Source of the DNA: Verrucomicrobiales bacterium
Lineage (GTDB): Bacteria; Verrucomicrobiota; Verrucomicrobiia; Verrucomicrobiales; DEV007
Length of the DNA: 7,089 nucleotides
Direction of reading: 5' to 3'
NCBI GenBank assembly: GCA_007123695.1
Contig: SLGN01000201.1
Coordinates: forward strand, 1-7,089
Of the stretch, positions 1-5,620 are shown in pieces. The notes beneath the pieces were generated by a model that searched no databases, was not told the DNA's origin, and was given only the letters and a program-made list of their open reading frames with translations. The position numbers and the translations under genes are program-made. Position 1 is the first letter of the stretch; every line of letters begins with the position of its first letter.

Positions 1-566
1 CGGGCGAGGACGGCGCCGACCGCGCCGCGCTCGCGCAAGTGCCCGGCAAGCCGCCGCCACAGGGCCGACCGCACCGCGCGCCAGTCCTCCGGCGTGGCAT
101 CCCGCCCGTCGAGGACGATCCAGTCGAAGTTCTCGTCGCGGGCGACCACGTCGAAGGCGGCGGCGGCTTCCGCAAGGTTGCCGCAGCCGACCCACAGCAG
201 CGATTCGAGATCGCGTGCGGCGAAGCCGTCCACCGAGAGGCCGCCGCCTACGTCGAGCAGCGCGACGTAGCGCCCCTCGCGGCGGGCGCGGGCGAACAAG
301 GCTGCGAGAAACAGCCCCCCGCCGCGCGAAGGCCCCGGCACGAGGATCTCGGCGAGCCGTCCCCGGCGCATCCCCGCGACGAGCCCCTCCAGCCCGCCAC
401 CGCCCTCCTCCCGAATGGGCACGCCGGGCGCCGCCGCGATGGGTGCCGCCGCGCCGGAGTCTTCGCGTTCGCATTCCTCGAGCAGCTCGCGTCCCGAGCG
501 CACCTTGCCGCCCAGTTCGCGGCGGATCGCCTCGAGCGCCACCAGCTTGGAGTTGTTGGGTTTCAT
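1..566 (-). CDS. ImuA/RecA-like SOS mutagenesis protein, 3' end cut by window edge
   Basis: The visible 188 residues begin at ATG 566 and continue off the left edge. Residues 1-35 are a charged helix, followed by an Ala/Pro/Gly-rich linker (about 38-58). A RecA-like core follows: a strand-loop with VPGPSRGGGLF (76-86) where a P-loop would sit, then YVALLDVGGG (100-109), SLLWVGC (122-128) and FDWIVLDG (147-154). This order resembles ImuA, the RecA-like accessory factor that works with ImuB and the DnaE2 polymerase in SOS translesion synthesis. The P-loop position has no GK[ST], so ATP binding is doubtful; many ImuA proteins are similarly degenerate. No Shine-Dalgarno sequence precedes the start. 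The promoter overlaps a LexA-like box, which independently supports an SOS role. imuB and dnaE2 would be expected just beyond position 1, but this cannot be seen. It could instead be another inactive RecA-fold protein. Confidence 0.62.
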   Translation of the reverse strand, partial: MKPNNSKLVALEAIRRELGGKVRSGRELLEECEREDSGAAAPIAAAPGVPIREEGGGGLEGLVAGMRRGRLAEILVPGPSRGGGLFLAALFARARREGRYVALLDVGGGLSVDGFAARDLESLLWVGCGNLAEAAAAFDVVARDENFDWIVLDGRDATPEDWRAVRSALWRRLAGHLRERGAVGAVLA

Positions 567-573
567 TTGAAAA

Positions 574-587
574 TGCTTTTCTGAACA
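574..587 (-). promoter_or_regulatory. Candidate LexA (SOS) box
   Basis: Read on the minus strand the site is TGTTC-AGAA-AAGCA. It matches 8 of 10 fixed positions of TGTTC-N4-GAACA, the motif I recall for verrucomicrobial LexA. The left half-site is perfect and the right half has two mismatches. It overlaps the predicted -10 hexamer and transcription start of the ImuA-like gene, where a repressor would block RNA polymerase, and it ends 7 nt before the ATG. The site and the gene identity support each other; binding is inferred. Confidence 0.45.
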
Positions 588-613
588 ATAAGCAAGCCGC
601 CCGCTCCCTGCAA
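585..613 (-). promoter_or_regulatory. Sigma70-like promoter of the ImuA-like gene
   Basis: On the minus strand TTGCAG (613-608) is followed by a 17-nt spacer and TATTGT (590-585). Each hexamer matches four of six consensus positions and the spacing is optimal. The predicted transcription start is near 578, leaving a leader of about 12 nt with no Shine-Dalgarno sequence. The -10 overlaps the candidate LexA box. Confidence 0.45.
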
Positions 614-776
614 GCGGGTCACGCCCCGACCGGGGAATTTTCTCCCTCGCGCGAAGCCTTCCCTGCACCCGGGTGAAAGGAAGCGCTCGTCTCCTCCGTA
701 TGCATCCCCCGGCACCGCCCTGCCGCCCCCGGCTCGAAAGAACCCCCTTCCGAACCTCGCAATCCCCCAGATTCCC
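614..776. other. Divergent intergenic region between the ImuA-like and coiled-coil genes
   Basis: No plausible coding sequence was found here. The open frames are GC-driven and extend from or into the flanking genes on the wrong strand. Two small symmetric elements are visible: CCCC-GACC-GGGG (624-635), followed by AATTTT, and a perfect 10-bp palindrome CACCCGGGTG (666-675). Neither is long enough to call as a terminator or operator with confidence. The rest is C-rich leader sequence. Confidence 0.4.
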
Positions 777-784
777 GCTATCTT
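777..784 (+). promoter_or_regulatory. GCTANNTT -10-like element upstream of the coiled-coil gene
   Basis: GCTATCTT ends 5 nt before the ATG at 790. If TATCTT (779-784) is the -10 hexamer, transcription would begin at about the A of the ATG, giving a leaderless mRNA. No good -35 is seen at 16-18 nt upstream. The same GCTANNTT pattern occurs upstream of three other genes in the window, which is the main reason for calling it. Confidence 0.35.
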
Positions 785-789
785 CTCCC

Positions 790-1728
790 ATGAGCCTCGA
801 CTACGACCCGGAAGAAACGCTCGCCGCCTACGGCTACGGAAGGTCCGGCAAAGGCAAGACCGCCGCCATCGTCCTGCTCTCCCTCCTGCTCCTCGCGGCC
901 GGTGCCGCAGCCGGCTTTCTCGGCAAGCTCTGGAGCGACGAGCAGCGCAAGACCCTCGATCTCGAGCAGCAGCTCGCCTCGATCTCGACCCTCGCGAGCG
1001 GGTTCGAGACAAAGAACGCCGAGCTGTCCTCCCTGCTCGCCGAGAAGCAGGGGGAAATCGACCGCATCACCGCCGAGTGGAACCAGCAGGTCGAAACCCT
1101 CGCCAAACAACACGCCGAGCAGCTCCAGCGCACCTACGCGCAGATGAACGAGATCGTCTACGACAGCCGCTCCACCCTCGCCTACATCGGCGACATCGAG
1201 CAGCGCCTCAAGTCAGGCCAGCAGATCGCCCGCGACGAGGCCGCCAAGCTTTCCGGGGTCATCAACGGGCTCGCCTTTCTCCACCAGCAGTACAGCAAGC
1301 CGCTGAACGAGTTCCGCGAACTCGACCGCTATTTCTCGAGGCAGCTCGCCAGCCTGCCCGCCGACCAGCCCGACCCCCGCGAGACCGCGCCCCTCGGCCG
1401 ACGCCTTTTCAAAAACCGCGAGTTCCGGGAGGAACGCGACAGCTACGTCGAGACCCAAGGCCGCCGCAGCGCCCTCGTCGAGGCGAAGTCGCAGGTGGCC
1501 TCCGCCTACGCCAGCGCCCAGCGCCAGATGTCGAACATCTCGCTCGACATCGACAAATACCTCAACCGCATCCAGGAGATCGTTGATTCGCGCGAGGCCT
1601 CGGCTGCCGAGATCGACGAGTTCTTCGCCAAGTCCAAGGAGATCCTCAAGATCCACGACCGCATCATGAACTTCGAGCCGCCCAAGGCGCAACCCTCCAA
1701 GGTCGAGCCGCCCCGGGTGCAGCCTTGA
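790..1728 (+). CDS. Single-pass membrane protein with long coiled-coil, function unknown
   Basis: The protein has 312 residues and I do not recognise the family. ATG 790 was chosen because the sequence from MSLDYDPEE onward looks like a normal N-terminus, whereas the upstream in-frame extension is Pro/Arg-rich noncoding-type sequence. Layout: an acidic cytoplasmic tail with a basic GRSGKGK stretch (1-23); one transmembrane helix (about 24-45); a long Gln/Glu/Ala-rich helix that looks like coiled-coil (about 50-150); more helices (150-185 and 205-292) broken by a Pro-rich loop near 190-201; and a Pro/Lys/Val-rich tail (296-312). There is no cysteine and no catalytic motif. The basic residues before the helix suggest an N-in topology with the coiled-coil in the periplasm. 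That suits an envelope scaffold or tether, but this is only inference. It converges on the vapC remnant with 12 nt between. Confidence 0.8.
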   Translation: MSLDYDPEETLAAYGYGRSGKGKTAAIVLLSLLLLAAGAAAGFLGKLWSDEQRKTLDLEQQLASISTLASGFETKNAELSSLLAEKQGEIDRITAEWNQQVETLAKQHAEQLQRTYAQMNEIVYDSRSTLAYIGDIEQRLKSGQQIARDEAAKLSGVINGLAFLHQQYSKPLNEFRELDRYFSRQLASLPADQPDPRETAPLGRRLFKNREFREERDSYVETQGRRSALVEAKSQVASAYASAQRQMSNISLDIDKYLNRIQEIVDSREASAAEIDEFFAKSKEILKIHDRIMNFEPPKAQPSKVEPPRVQP

Positions 1729-1740
1729 ATGGCAGAGCCT

Positions 1741-1992
1741 TCATTCGGCATCGGCAAGCGGGTTGCGCCATTTCAGGCCGGGAAAACGGGAAAAATCGGC
1801 GTCGGTTGTGTGCAGAATGAGACCCCGGTCGATCGCAAGAGCCGCGAGATGGGCATCGGTCGTGAGGTTCCCGGCGGTTCCGAGTTCCCTCAGCAGTGAC
1901 GCGATGCTCTTGAAGTGGGTTGTCGGAAGATGCACGATCTCGACGTGCGGCAGGGACAACCATTCCGCCACACGGTCGAGCCCCTCACCCAT
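1741..1992 (-). pseudogene. 5'-truncated VapC toxin (PIN-domain RNase) remnant
   Basis: From ATG 1992 this frame encodes 83 residues matching only the C-terminal half of a VapC-type PIN domain, whose full length is usually about 130-145. Family landmarks are GNLTTDAHLAALA (41-53; acidic residue D46), then TTDADFSRFPGLKW (62-75; D64 and D66), and the ending NPL. The N-terminal strand with the first catalytic Asp, and the conserved mid-region Glu, are absent. Upstream of 1992 the frame stays open but reads RATGPAIRLRAACSRR, which is not PIN-like, and then meets the end of the intact EEP gene at 2048. No VapB antitoxin gene is adjacent. This looks like a decayed toxin-antitoxin locus rather than an active RNase. 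A GGAG lies too close to ATG 1992 to be a convincing ribosome binding site. Confidence 0.7.
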
Positions 1993-2030
1993 TCTCCGGC
2001 TGCACGCGGCACGCAAGCGGATTGCCGGGC

Positions 2031-2044
2031 CGGTCGCCCGACCG
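2031..2044. repeat. Short hairpin just after the EEP gene stop codon
   Basis: CGGTCG-CC-CGACCG is a perfect 6-bp inverted repeat that would fold with a 4-nt loop. It begins 3 nt past the stop of the minus-strand gene ending at 2048. No T-run follows on the minus strand, so it is at best a weak or Rho-assisted termination or mRNA-stabilising structure. It also lies beside the point where the vapC remnant loses similarity. Confidence 0.3.
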
Positions 2045-2047
2045 CTT

Positions 2048-3031
2048 TCAGGGCCGGGCCGGGCGCACGTCGCTCACGACGATGCGGTGCCCCGGGCCGC
2101 CGGCCACCGTCGAGACCACCGGCTCCAGATTGCGCGAAACCCAGATCTGGTCGAGCCGCACCAAGGGGAACTCGGCCGGATGCGTGTTGCCCCAGCCGCG
2201 TCCCGACGAGGCGAAGGTGTCGAGCATCCCGCTGTTCTCGAGGGGCCGGAAGACATCGTCGCCGGGCGGGGTTCCGAAGCCGCCGCAGACGATGCGGTGG
2301 ACCTTTTCGAGGCTGATCGGGTTCTCGCCGAGATGCGCCCGCACGAGGCGGCGGGTTTCGATCCGGGCCTCGACCAATTCAGTCCAGACCGGCGGCCGCC
2401 ACATGTCGCGCCGGGGTCGGCACCCCGGCAGATCGAGATTGGTGATGTCGAGGACGAGCCCGTCGTCGCGCCGCAGACGCACGTGGAGGGCGCCGGGCTC
2501 CTCCAAGGTGGCCACGGTCTCGCCCGCCCCGAGAATGGCGAGGCCGCCGGCGAGGGTCACGGAGCGTCCTCCCTCCCAAATTTCCCTTGCCAGCGCTTCG
2601 AGCGCGGCCCATTCGGGAGCCTCCTGCACCACGACGACGTCCGGGCGGACGGCGGCGAGACCGCTCAGAGGAGCTTCCTCGCCTCCGCAGCGCACCGTGG
2701 CGAAGCGCAGGGAGGCCGGCTCCGGCTCGGCCGGTGGGCGGGCCTCGAGGGAGGCGAAGAACTCGCGCAGCAGGCTGCGGGTCTCTTCGGCGAAGCCGAC
2801 GCCGCTGGCGAGAAAGACGAAGAAGAGCACCGCCGGCGCGGTGCGTCGGCAGACCGCCCAGCAGAGCAGCGCGGCGAGGGCGCCGGCCCCGCCCCAGGCC
2901 CAGACGGGGACGAGGGTCGCGGCGACCACCGCGTCCCAGCGGTTCCAGAGACACACCGCCAAGGCGAGGTAGGCGAGCACGAGCATCGCCGGCACGAAGG
3001 TCGCGAGGAGTCTCTGGATTCTGCGCCACAT
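2048..3031 (-). CDS. Membrane-anchored EEP-fold protein with degenerate active site
   Basis: The protein has 327 residues. ATG 3031 (MWRRIQRLL) is preferred over a TTG at 3100 because the extra 23 residues are Arg-rich and read through a hairpin. Three hydrophobic helices (about 8-28, 34-60 and 65-82) are followed by an endonuclease/exonuclease/phosphatase-like domain (about 107-327). The family order is visible: DVVVVQEAP (131-139; the conserved Glu is E137), ITNLDL (196-201), VCGGFGTPPGD (248-258), RLDQIW (292-297) and a terminal SDVRP (320-324). In active members these read QE, THL, GDFN, RID and SDH. Here GDFN is GGFG, the catalytic His after SD is Val, the His of THL is Asn, and the N-terminal Asn of the first strand is not evident. 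The reading frame is intact, so this is probably a pseudoenzyme or binding protein rather than a nuclease or phosphatase. It is divergent from araD. Confidence 0.75.
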   Translation of the reverse strand: MWRRIQRLLATFVPAMLVLAYLALAVCLWNRWDAVVAATLVPVWAWGGAGALAALLCWAVCRRTAPAVLFFVFLASGVGFAEETRSLLREFFASLEARPPAEPEPASLRFATVRCGGEEAPLSGLAAVRPDVVVVQEAPEWAALEALAREIWEGGRSVTLAGGLAILGAGETVATLEEPGALHVRLRRDDGLVLDITNLDLPGCRPRRDMWRPPVWTELVEARIETRRLVRAHLGENPISLEKVHRIVCGGFGTPPGDDVFRPLENSGMLDTFASSGRGWGNTHPAEFPLVRLDQIWVSRNLEPVVSTVAGGPGHRIVVSDVRPARP

Positions 3032-3040
3032 GCGGGAAAA

Positions 3041-3065
3041 GCGGTCCCGGCGTCGTCGGGACCGC
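3041..3065. repeat. 9-bp perfect inverted repeat upstream of the EEP-fold gene
   Basis: GCGGTCCCG (3041-3049) and CGGGACCGC (3057-3065) are exact inverted copies separated by 7 nt. On the minus strand the hairpin is followed by TTTTCCC, then the ATG at 3031, and it begins 2 nt after the GCTACCTT element. It could be a repressor operator over the transcription start, or a 5'-leader hairpin acting as a small attenuator. The sequence does not decide between these. Confidence 0.45.
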
Positions 3066-3067
3066 CT

Positions 3068-3075
3068 AAGGTAGC
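3068..3075 (-). promoter_or_regulatory. GCTANNTT -10-like element upstream of the EEP-fold gene
   Basis: The minus strand reads GCTACCTT here, 36 nt before the ATG at 3031. The predicted start of transcription (about 3061) falls inside the 3041-3065 inverted repeat. No clear -35 is present at normal spacing. The identical octamer is found upstream of ribH. Confidence 0.35.
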
Positions 3076-3078
3076 GCA

Positions 3079-3094
3079 GGACAGGGCCTTGTCC
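3079..3094. repeat. Second inverted repeat in the EEP/araD divergent gap
   Basis: GGACA (3079-3083) and TGTCC (3090-3094) form a 5-bp inverted repeat around GGGCCT. GTCCCGGC at 3091-3098 repeats the same octamer found at 3044-3051 within the larger inverted repeat. The gap therefore carries three copies of a GTCCCG half-site (two direct, one inverted), which suits a regulator binding between the divergent genes. This is inference. Confidence 0.25.
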
Positions 3095-3144
3095 CGGCAA
3101 ATCTTCCCTTGCGCAGAGGCGCAGCCGGGCTTGGTTCCCGCAGC

Positions 3145-3846
3145 ATGGTGCGCGAACTGAAGGAACAGGTGCTCGAAGCCAACCTGCGGCTCGTCCGGGA
3201 GGGCCTCGTGCGGCTGACCTGGGGCAACGTCTCGGGCTTCGATCGGGAGCGGGGTCTCTTTGCGATCAAGCCCAGCGGGGTCGCCTACGAAGATCTCAAG
3301 GTAGGGTCCATCGTCGTCCTCGACCTCGAGGGACGCGTCGTGGAGGGTACGTTGCGGCCTTCCTCCGACGCACCCACCCACCGCATCCTCTACCGCGAGT
3401 TCCCCGGCATCGGCGGCATCGCCCACACCCACTCCCCGCGGGCGACCGCCTTCGCCCAGGCCGGGATGGGGCTTCCCTGCCTCGGCACCACCCACGCCGA
3501 CCACTTCCACGGCACCGTTCCCGTCGTGCGCGAGCTCGACCCTGCCGAGGTCGCGGGAGACTACGAGGCGAACACCGGTCTCGCCATCGTCGCCGCCTTC
3601 CGCGAGCGCGGGCTCGATCCCCTCGCCATGCCCGCGTGCCTGCAGCGCCACCACGCCCCCTTCACCTGGGGCCGCAGCGCCCTCGAGTCGGTCGAAAACA
3701 GCGTCGCCCTGGAGATGTGCGCCGCCATGGCCCTCGACACCTGGAGCCTCCGCGACGGAGCCGGTCCGCTGCCGGGGCATCTGCTCGACAAGCATTTCCT
3801 CCGCAAGCACGGTCCCGGCGCCTACTACGGGCAAAAGACGGGCTGA
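3145..3846 (+). CDS. araD: L-ribulose-5-phosphate 4-epimerase
   Basis: The protein has 233 residues, against 231 for the E. coli enzyme, and it aligns from end to end. It interconverts L-ribulose 5-phosphate and D-xylulose 5-phosphate, the last step feeding L-arabinose (or L-ascorbate-type) catabolism into the pentose phosphate pathway; cytoplasmic, metal dependent. Family features: LTWGNVSG (24-31), KPSG (42-45), SSDAPTH (73-79), the metal-binding HTH (H94, H96), GTTHADHF (114-121; D119 is the proposed acid/base), H170 as third metal ligand, and AYYGQ near the C-terminus (Y228, the partner acid/base). All key residues are kept. Position 120 is His where E. coli has Tyr. ATG 3145 was chosen because it matches the family N-terminus. 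No araA or araB is adjacent, so it is either a stand-alone gene or serves another pentose pathway. It has no Shine-Dalgarno sequence and is divergent from the EEP-fold gene. Confidence 0.95.
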   Translation: MVRELKEQVLEANLRLVREGLVRLTWGNVSGFDRERGLFAIKPSGVAYEDLKVGSIVVLDLEGRVVEGTLRPSSDAPTHRILYREFPGIGGIAHTHSPRATAFAQAGMGLPCLGTTHADHFHGTVPVVRELDPAEVAGDYEANTGLAIVAAFRERGLDPLAMPACLQRHHAPFTWGRSALESVENSVALEMCAAMALDTWSLRDGAGPLPGHLLDKHFLRKHGPGAYYGQKTG

Positions 3847-3859
3847 TTCGCTGCGGCGC

Positions 3860-4573
3860 TCACTCCGCTTCGTTCAACTCGCGCAGCACTTCGGGATCGC
3901 GCACGTCGGCCCAGTCGCCGACCAGCTCCACCGCCTCGATCCGGAGCCCGTCCCGCACCTGTGCCGCGATGGCGTCGGTCAGTTCGTACTCTCCGCGCGG
4001 CGAGAGCTCCAGCCTCGCGGTGTATTCGAAGATCCGGGGCGAAAAGGAGTAGATGCCCGCATTGTAGTAGGGGCTCGTCGGCTCTCCCTCGGGGGGTTTT
4101 TCGACGAGACCGACGACCCGGCCGTCCTCGATGAAGACGGCTCCGCCCTTGCGCACGTCCTCGTCGATCTTGACGCTCAGCTTTCCTTCGACGCCCGAGA
4201 AATCGACCAGCGGCCCGTAGGCGGCGGGCGGCACAAGGATGTCGCCGTAGCTGAGGACGAAGGGATCCTCCCCGGCGAAGTCGCGCGCCAGATCGACGAC
4301 ACGGCCCGTTCCGTCCTGCACCACCTGCTCCGCATACTCGATCGAGCAGCCGTAGGCCGAACCGTCTCCAAAATGGTCCACGATGACCTCCTTGCGCCAA
4401 CCCACCACGAGCAGGATGCGGCCGATCCCGTTGGCGACGAGACCGCGGACGATCGATTCCAGGATCGGGGTGCCCTTTACGGACACCATGGGCTTGGGCA
4501 GCTCGTCGGTGAGCTCCTTCATGCGGGTTCCCCGCCCGGCGGCGAGGACGACGGCTTTGGTGATGCGGCTCAT
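3860..4573 (-). CDS. Sugar-phosphate nucleotidylyltransferase
   Basis: The protein has 237 residues and is a single NTP_transferase (GT-A-like) domain. Such enzymes join a sugar 1-phosphate to an NTP, giving an NDP-sugar and pyrophosphate, and usually supply envelope polysaccharide, LPS or peptidoglycan-recycling pathways. Visible motifs: the nucleotide-binding AAGRGTRMKE (11-20), LPKPM (25-29), QDGTG (86-90), YGD (109-111; metal-binding D111), VEKPPEG (157-163), YYNAGIY (169-175), EYELTDAI (195-202) and GDWADVRDPE (219-228). There is no left-handed beta-helix extension, so it is not a full-length GlmU. The length suits stand-alone enzymes such as MurU- or HddC-type proteins. Nucleotide and sugar specificity cannot be read from sequence alone. 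ATG 4573 was chosen because the Rossmann-like start follows directly; the upstream extension from a TTG is Phe-rich and unlikely. It is convergent with araD, with 13 nt between stops. Confidence 0.88.
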   Translation of the reverse strand: MSRITKAVVLAAGRGTRMKELTDELPKPMVSVKGTPILESIVRGLVANGIGRILLVVGWRKEVIVDHFGDGSAYGCSIEYAEQVVQDGTGRVVDLARDFAGEDPFVLSYGDILVPPAAYGPLVDFSGVEGKLSVKIDEDVRKGGAVFIEDGRVVGLVEKPPEGEPTSPYYNAGIYSFSPRIFEYTARLELSPRGEYELTDAIAAQVRDGLRIEAVELVGDWADVRDPEVLRELNEAE

Positions 4574-4640
4574 GTGTGTGGTGGTTCCGGGTCTGGAGGA
4601 GACCTCGGCACGGAGGAAAAAGAAGAATGGGTTGCCCCCC

Positions 4641-4648
4641 AACGTAGC
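4641..4648 (-). promoter_or_regulatory. GCTANNTT -10-like element upstream of the nucleotidylyltransferase
   Basis: The minus strand reads GCTACGTT, with predicted transcription start near 4634 and a leader of about 60 nt. A small GTTG-N5-CAAC inverted repeat (4632-4644 region) overlaps the element. No convincing -35 is seen at standard spacing. The call rests on recurrence of the motif at other genes in the window. Confidence 0.3.
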
Positions 4649-4669
4649 CCGCCAAACGGATTGCGCCCG

Positions 4670-4693
4670 GAAGGATTCGGAAAAAAATCCTTC
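4670..4693. repeat. 8-bp perfect inverted repeat in the divergent gap 4574-4863
   Basis: GAAGGATT (4670-4677) and AATCCTTC (4686-4693) are exact inverted copies with an A-rich 8-nt spacer. The element lies about 22 bp upstream of the minus-strand GCTACGTT element, where an activator or repressor could act. AGGATTCGG, the left arm plus flank (4672-4680), recurs at 4789-4797 nearer the plus-strand transpeptidase gene. The remainder of this 290-bp gap shows no coding signal. Confidence 0.35.
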
Positions 4694-4863
4694 GGCGTCC
4701 TCGCCGCCCTCGCCGCCTCGTCGGTTTTCCGGCGCCTCTTGCCCGTGCCGCTCCCATCGACCGTCTTTCCCCTGTCGCCCTCTCCTTCAGGATTCGGGAC
4801 CGATTCCGTCGCCGTTCGCAGATTGTGGTGGAAAACGAAAGAAATCTTAACGATCTTTCCGAC

Positions 4864-5598
4864 ATGCTCCGCATACTGCCCCTTCTTCTCGTTCTGCTCG
4901 GCATGGGCGGCGCCCTTGCGGCCTTCGAGTTGCCCGCCGAATCGACCCAAGTCATCGTCGGCACCGCTGCGGACTGGGATTCCTCCTACGTCGAACTCGC
5001 CCTCTACGAGCGGCATCCCGGCGGTCCCTGGCAGGCCGTCGGCGCTCCGTGGAAAGGCCGCCTCGGGCGCAACGGCCTCGTCTGGGGGCGCGGGCTCCAC
5101 CCCGTGCCCGACGGCGCCCGCACCAAGACCGAGGGCGACAAGCGCGCCCCCGCAGGCGTCTTCCACCTCGGCGGAGCCTGGGGCTACTACCCCTCCATCC
5201 AAAAGGCCGAATCCCTCAGCTACGTCCAGGTCACCTCGCGCGACCTCTGGTACGAAGACCCCGCCTCGCCCCACTACAATCTCTACCGCCGGATCGACCA
5301 CGAGCCCCGCACCGCCGAGGAGAAAAAGGCGCAGATGAAGCAGGGCGACCATGCCCATTCCCTGAAGCTGTTCATCGCGCACAACGCCTACCCGCGCATC
5401 CAGCCGGGCGCGGGCTCGTCGATTTTCTTCCACATCTGGCGCAACGGGGGAAACGCGGCCACGGCGGGCTGCACCACCATGTCCGAGGAAAACCTCAAGC
5501 GGCTCATCGCCTCGGTCGTGCCCGAGAGGCTTCCGCTCTACGTTCTCCTGCCCCGGGCCGAATACGCACGCTACCGCGAAGCGTGGGGTCTCCCCTGA
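4864..5598 (+). CDS. Exported YkuD-type L,D-transpeptidase-family protein
   Basis: The protein has 244 residues. It starts with a signal peptide (MLRILPLLLVLLGMGG) and a plausible signal peptidase I cut after ALA (about 17-19). GTG codons at 4825/4828 would add 12-13 polar residues in front of the signal and are less likely. The mature part has the layout of the COG3786-like branch of YkuD proteins: GLVWGRGLH (71-79), GDKRAPAGVFHLGGAWGY (91-108), LKLFIAHN (167-174), SSIFFHIW (185-192) with catalytic-type H190, and ATAGCTTM (199-206) with the nucleophile C203. In classical YkuD enzymes the last motif is SHGC[IV]R; this branch commonly has TAGC followed by a small residue and Met, so the deviation is a subfamily trait. 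The expected role is peptidoglycan or muropeptide cross-linking or hydrolysis in the periplasm. No Shine-Dalgarno sequence is seen. A weak TTGTGG/TAACGA pair with a 19-nt spacer lies at 4823-4853. Confidence 0.83.
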   Translation: MLRILPLLLVLLGMGGALAAFELPAESTQVIVGTAADWDSSYVELALYERHPGGPWQAVGAPWKGRLGRNGLVWGRGLHPVPDGARTKTEGDKRAPAGVFHLGGAWGYYPSIQKAESLSYVQVTSRDLWYEDPASPHYNLYRRIDHEPRTAEEKKAQMKQGDHAHSLKLFIAHNAYPRIQPGAGSSIFFHIWRNGGNAATAGCTTMSEENLKRLIASVVPERLPLYVLLPRAEYARYREAWGLP

Positions 5599-5620
5599 TT
5601 TCCGGATAGGGAAGCGGCGA

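Noticed and set aside
39..584. 181-codon plus-strand open frame at the left edge
   Set aside because: It mirrors the ImuA-like gene on the other strand and would run through that gene's promoter and LexA-like site; no recognisable domain.
624..640. CCCC-GACC-GGGG followed by AATTTT as an intrinsic terminator
   Set aside because: The stem is only 4 bp and no plus-strand gene ends upstream of it; it lies in a divergent promoter region.
838..861. GRSGKGKT in the coiled-coil protein fits the GxxxxGK[ST] Walker A pattern
   Set aside because: It lies immediately before the transmembrane helix with no beta-strand context and no Walker B. It is better read as basic residues flanking a membrane helix.
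2048..3100. TTG at 3100 as the start of the EEP-fold gene
   Set aside because: It would place the GCTACCTT element and the perfect inverted repeat inside coding sequence and add an Arg-rich extension; ATG 3031 leads directly into the first membrane helix.
1763..3160. 465-codon plus-strand open frame, longest in the window
   Set aside because: It lies antisense to the vapC remnant and the EEP gene. It is rich in Gly, Arg, Ala, Pro and Glu with no motif or hydrophobic pattern, as expected from a GC-rich mirror frame. The minus-strand genes have clear family motifs.
2665..3834. 389-codon minus-strand open frame across araD
   Set aside because: It is antisense to the unmistakable araD gene, crosses the divergent promoter gap and runs out of frame into the EEP gene; composition only.
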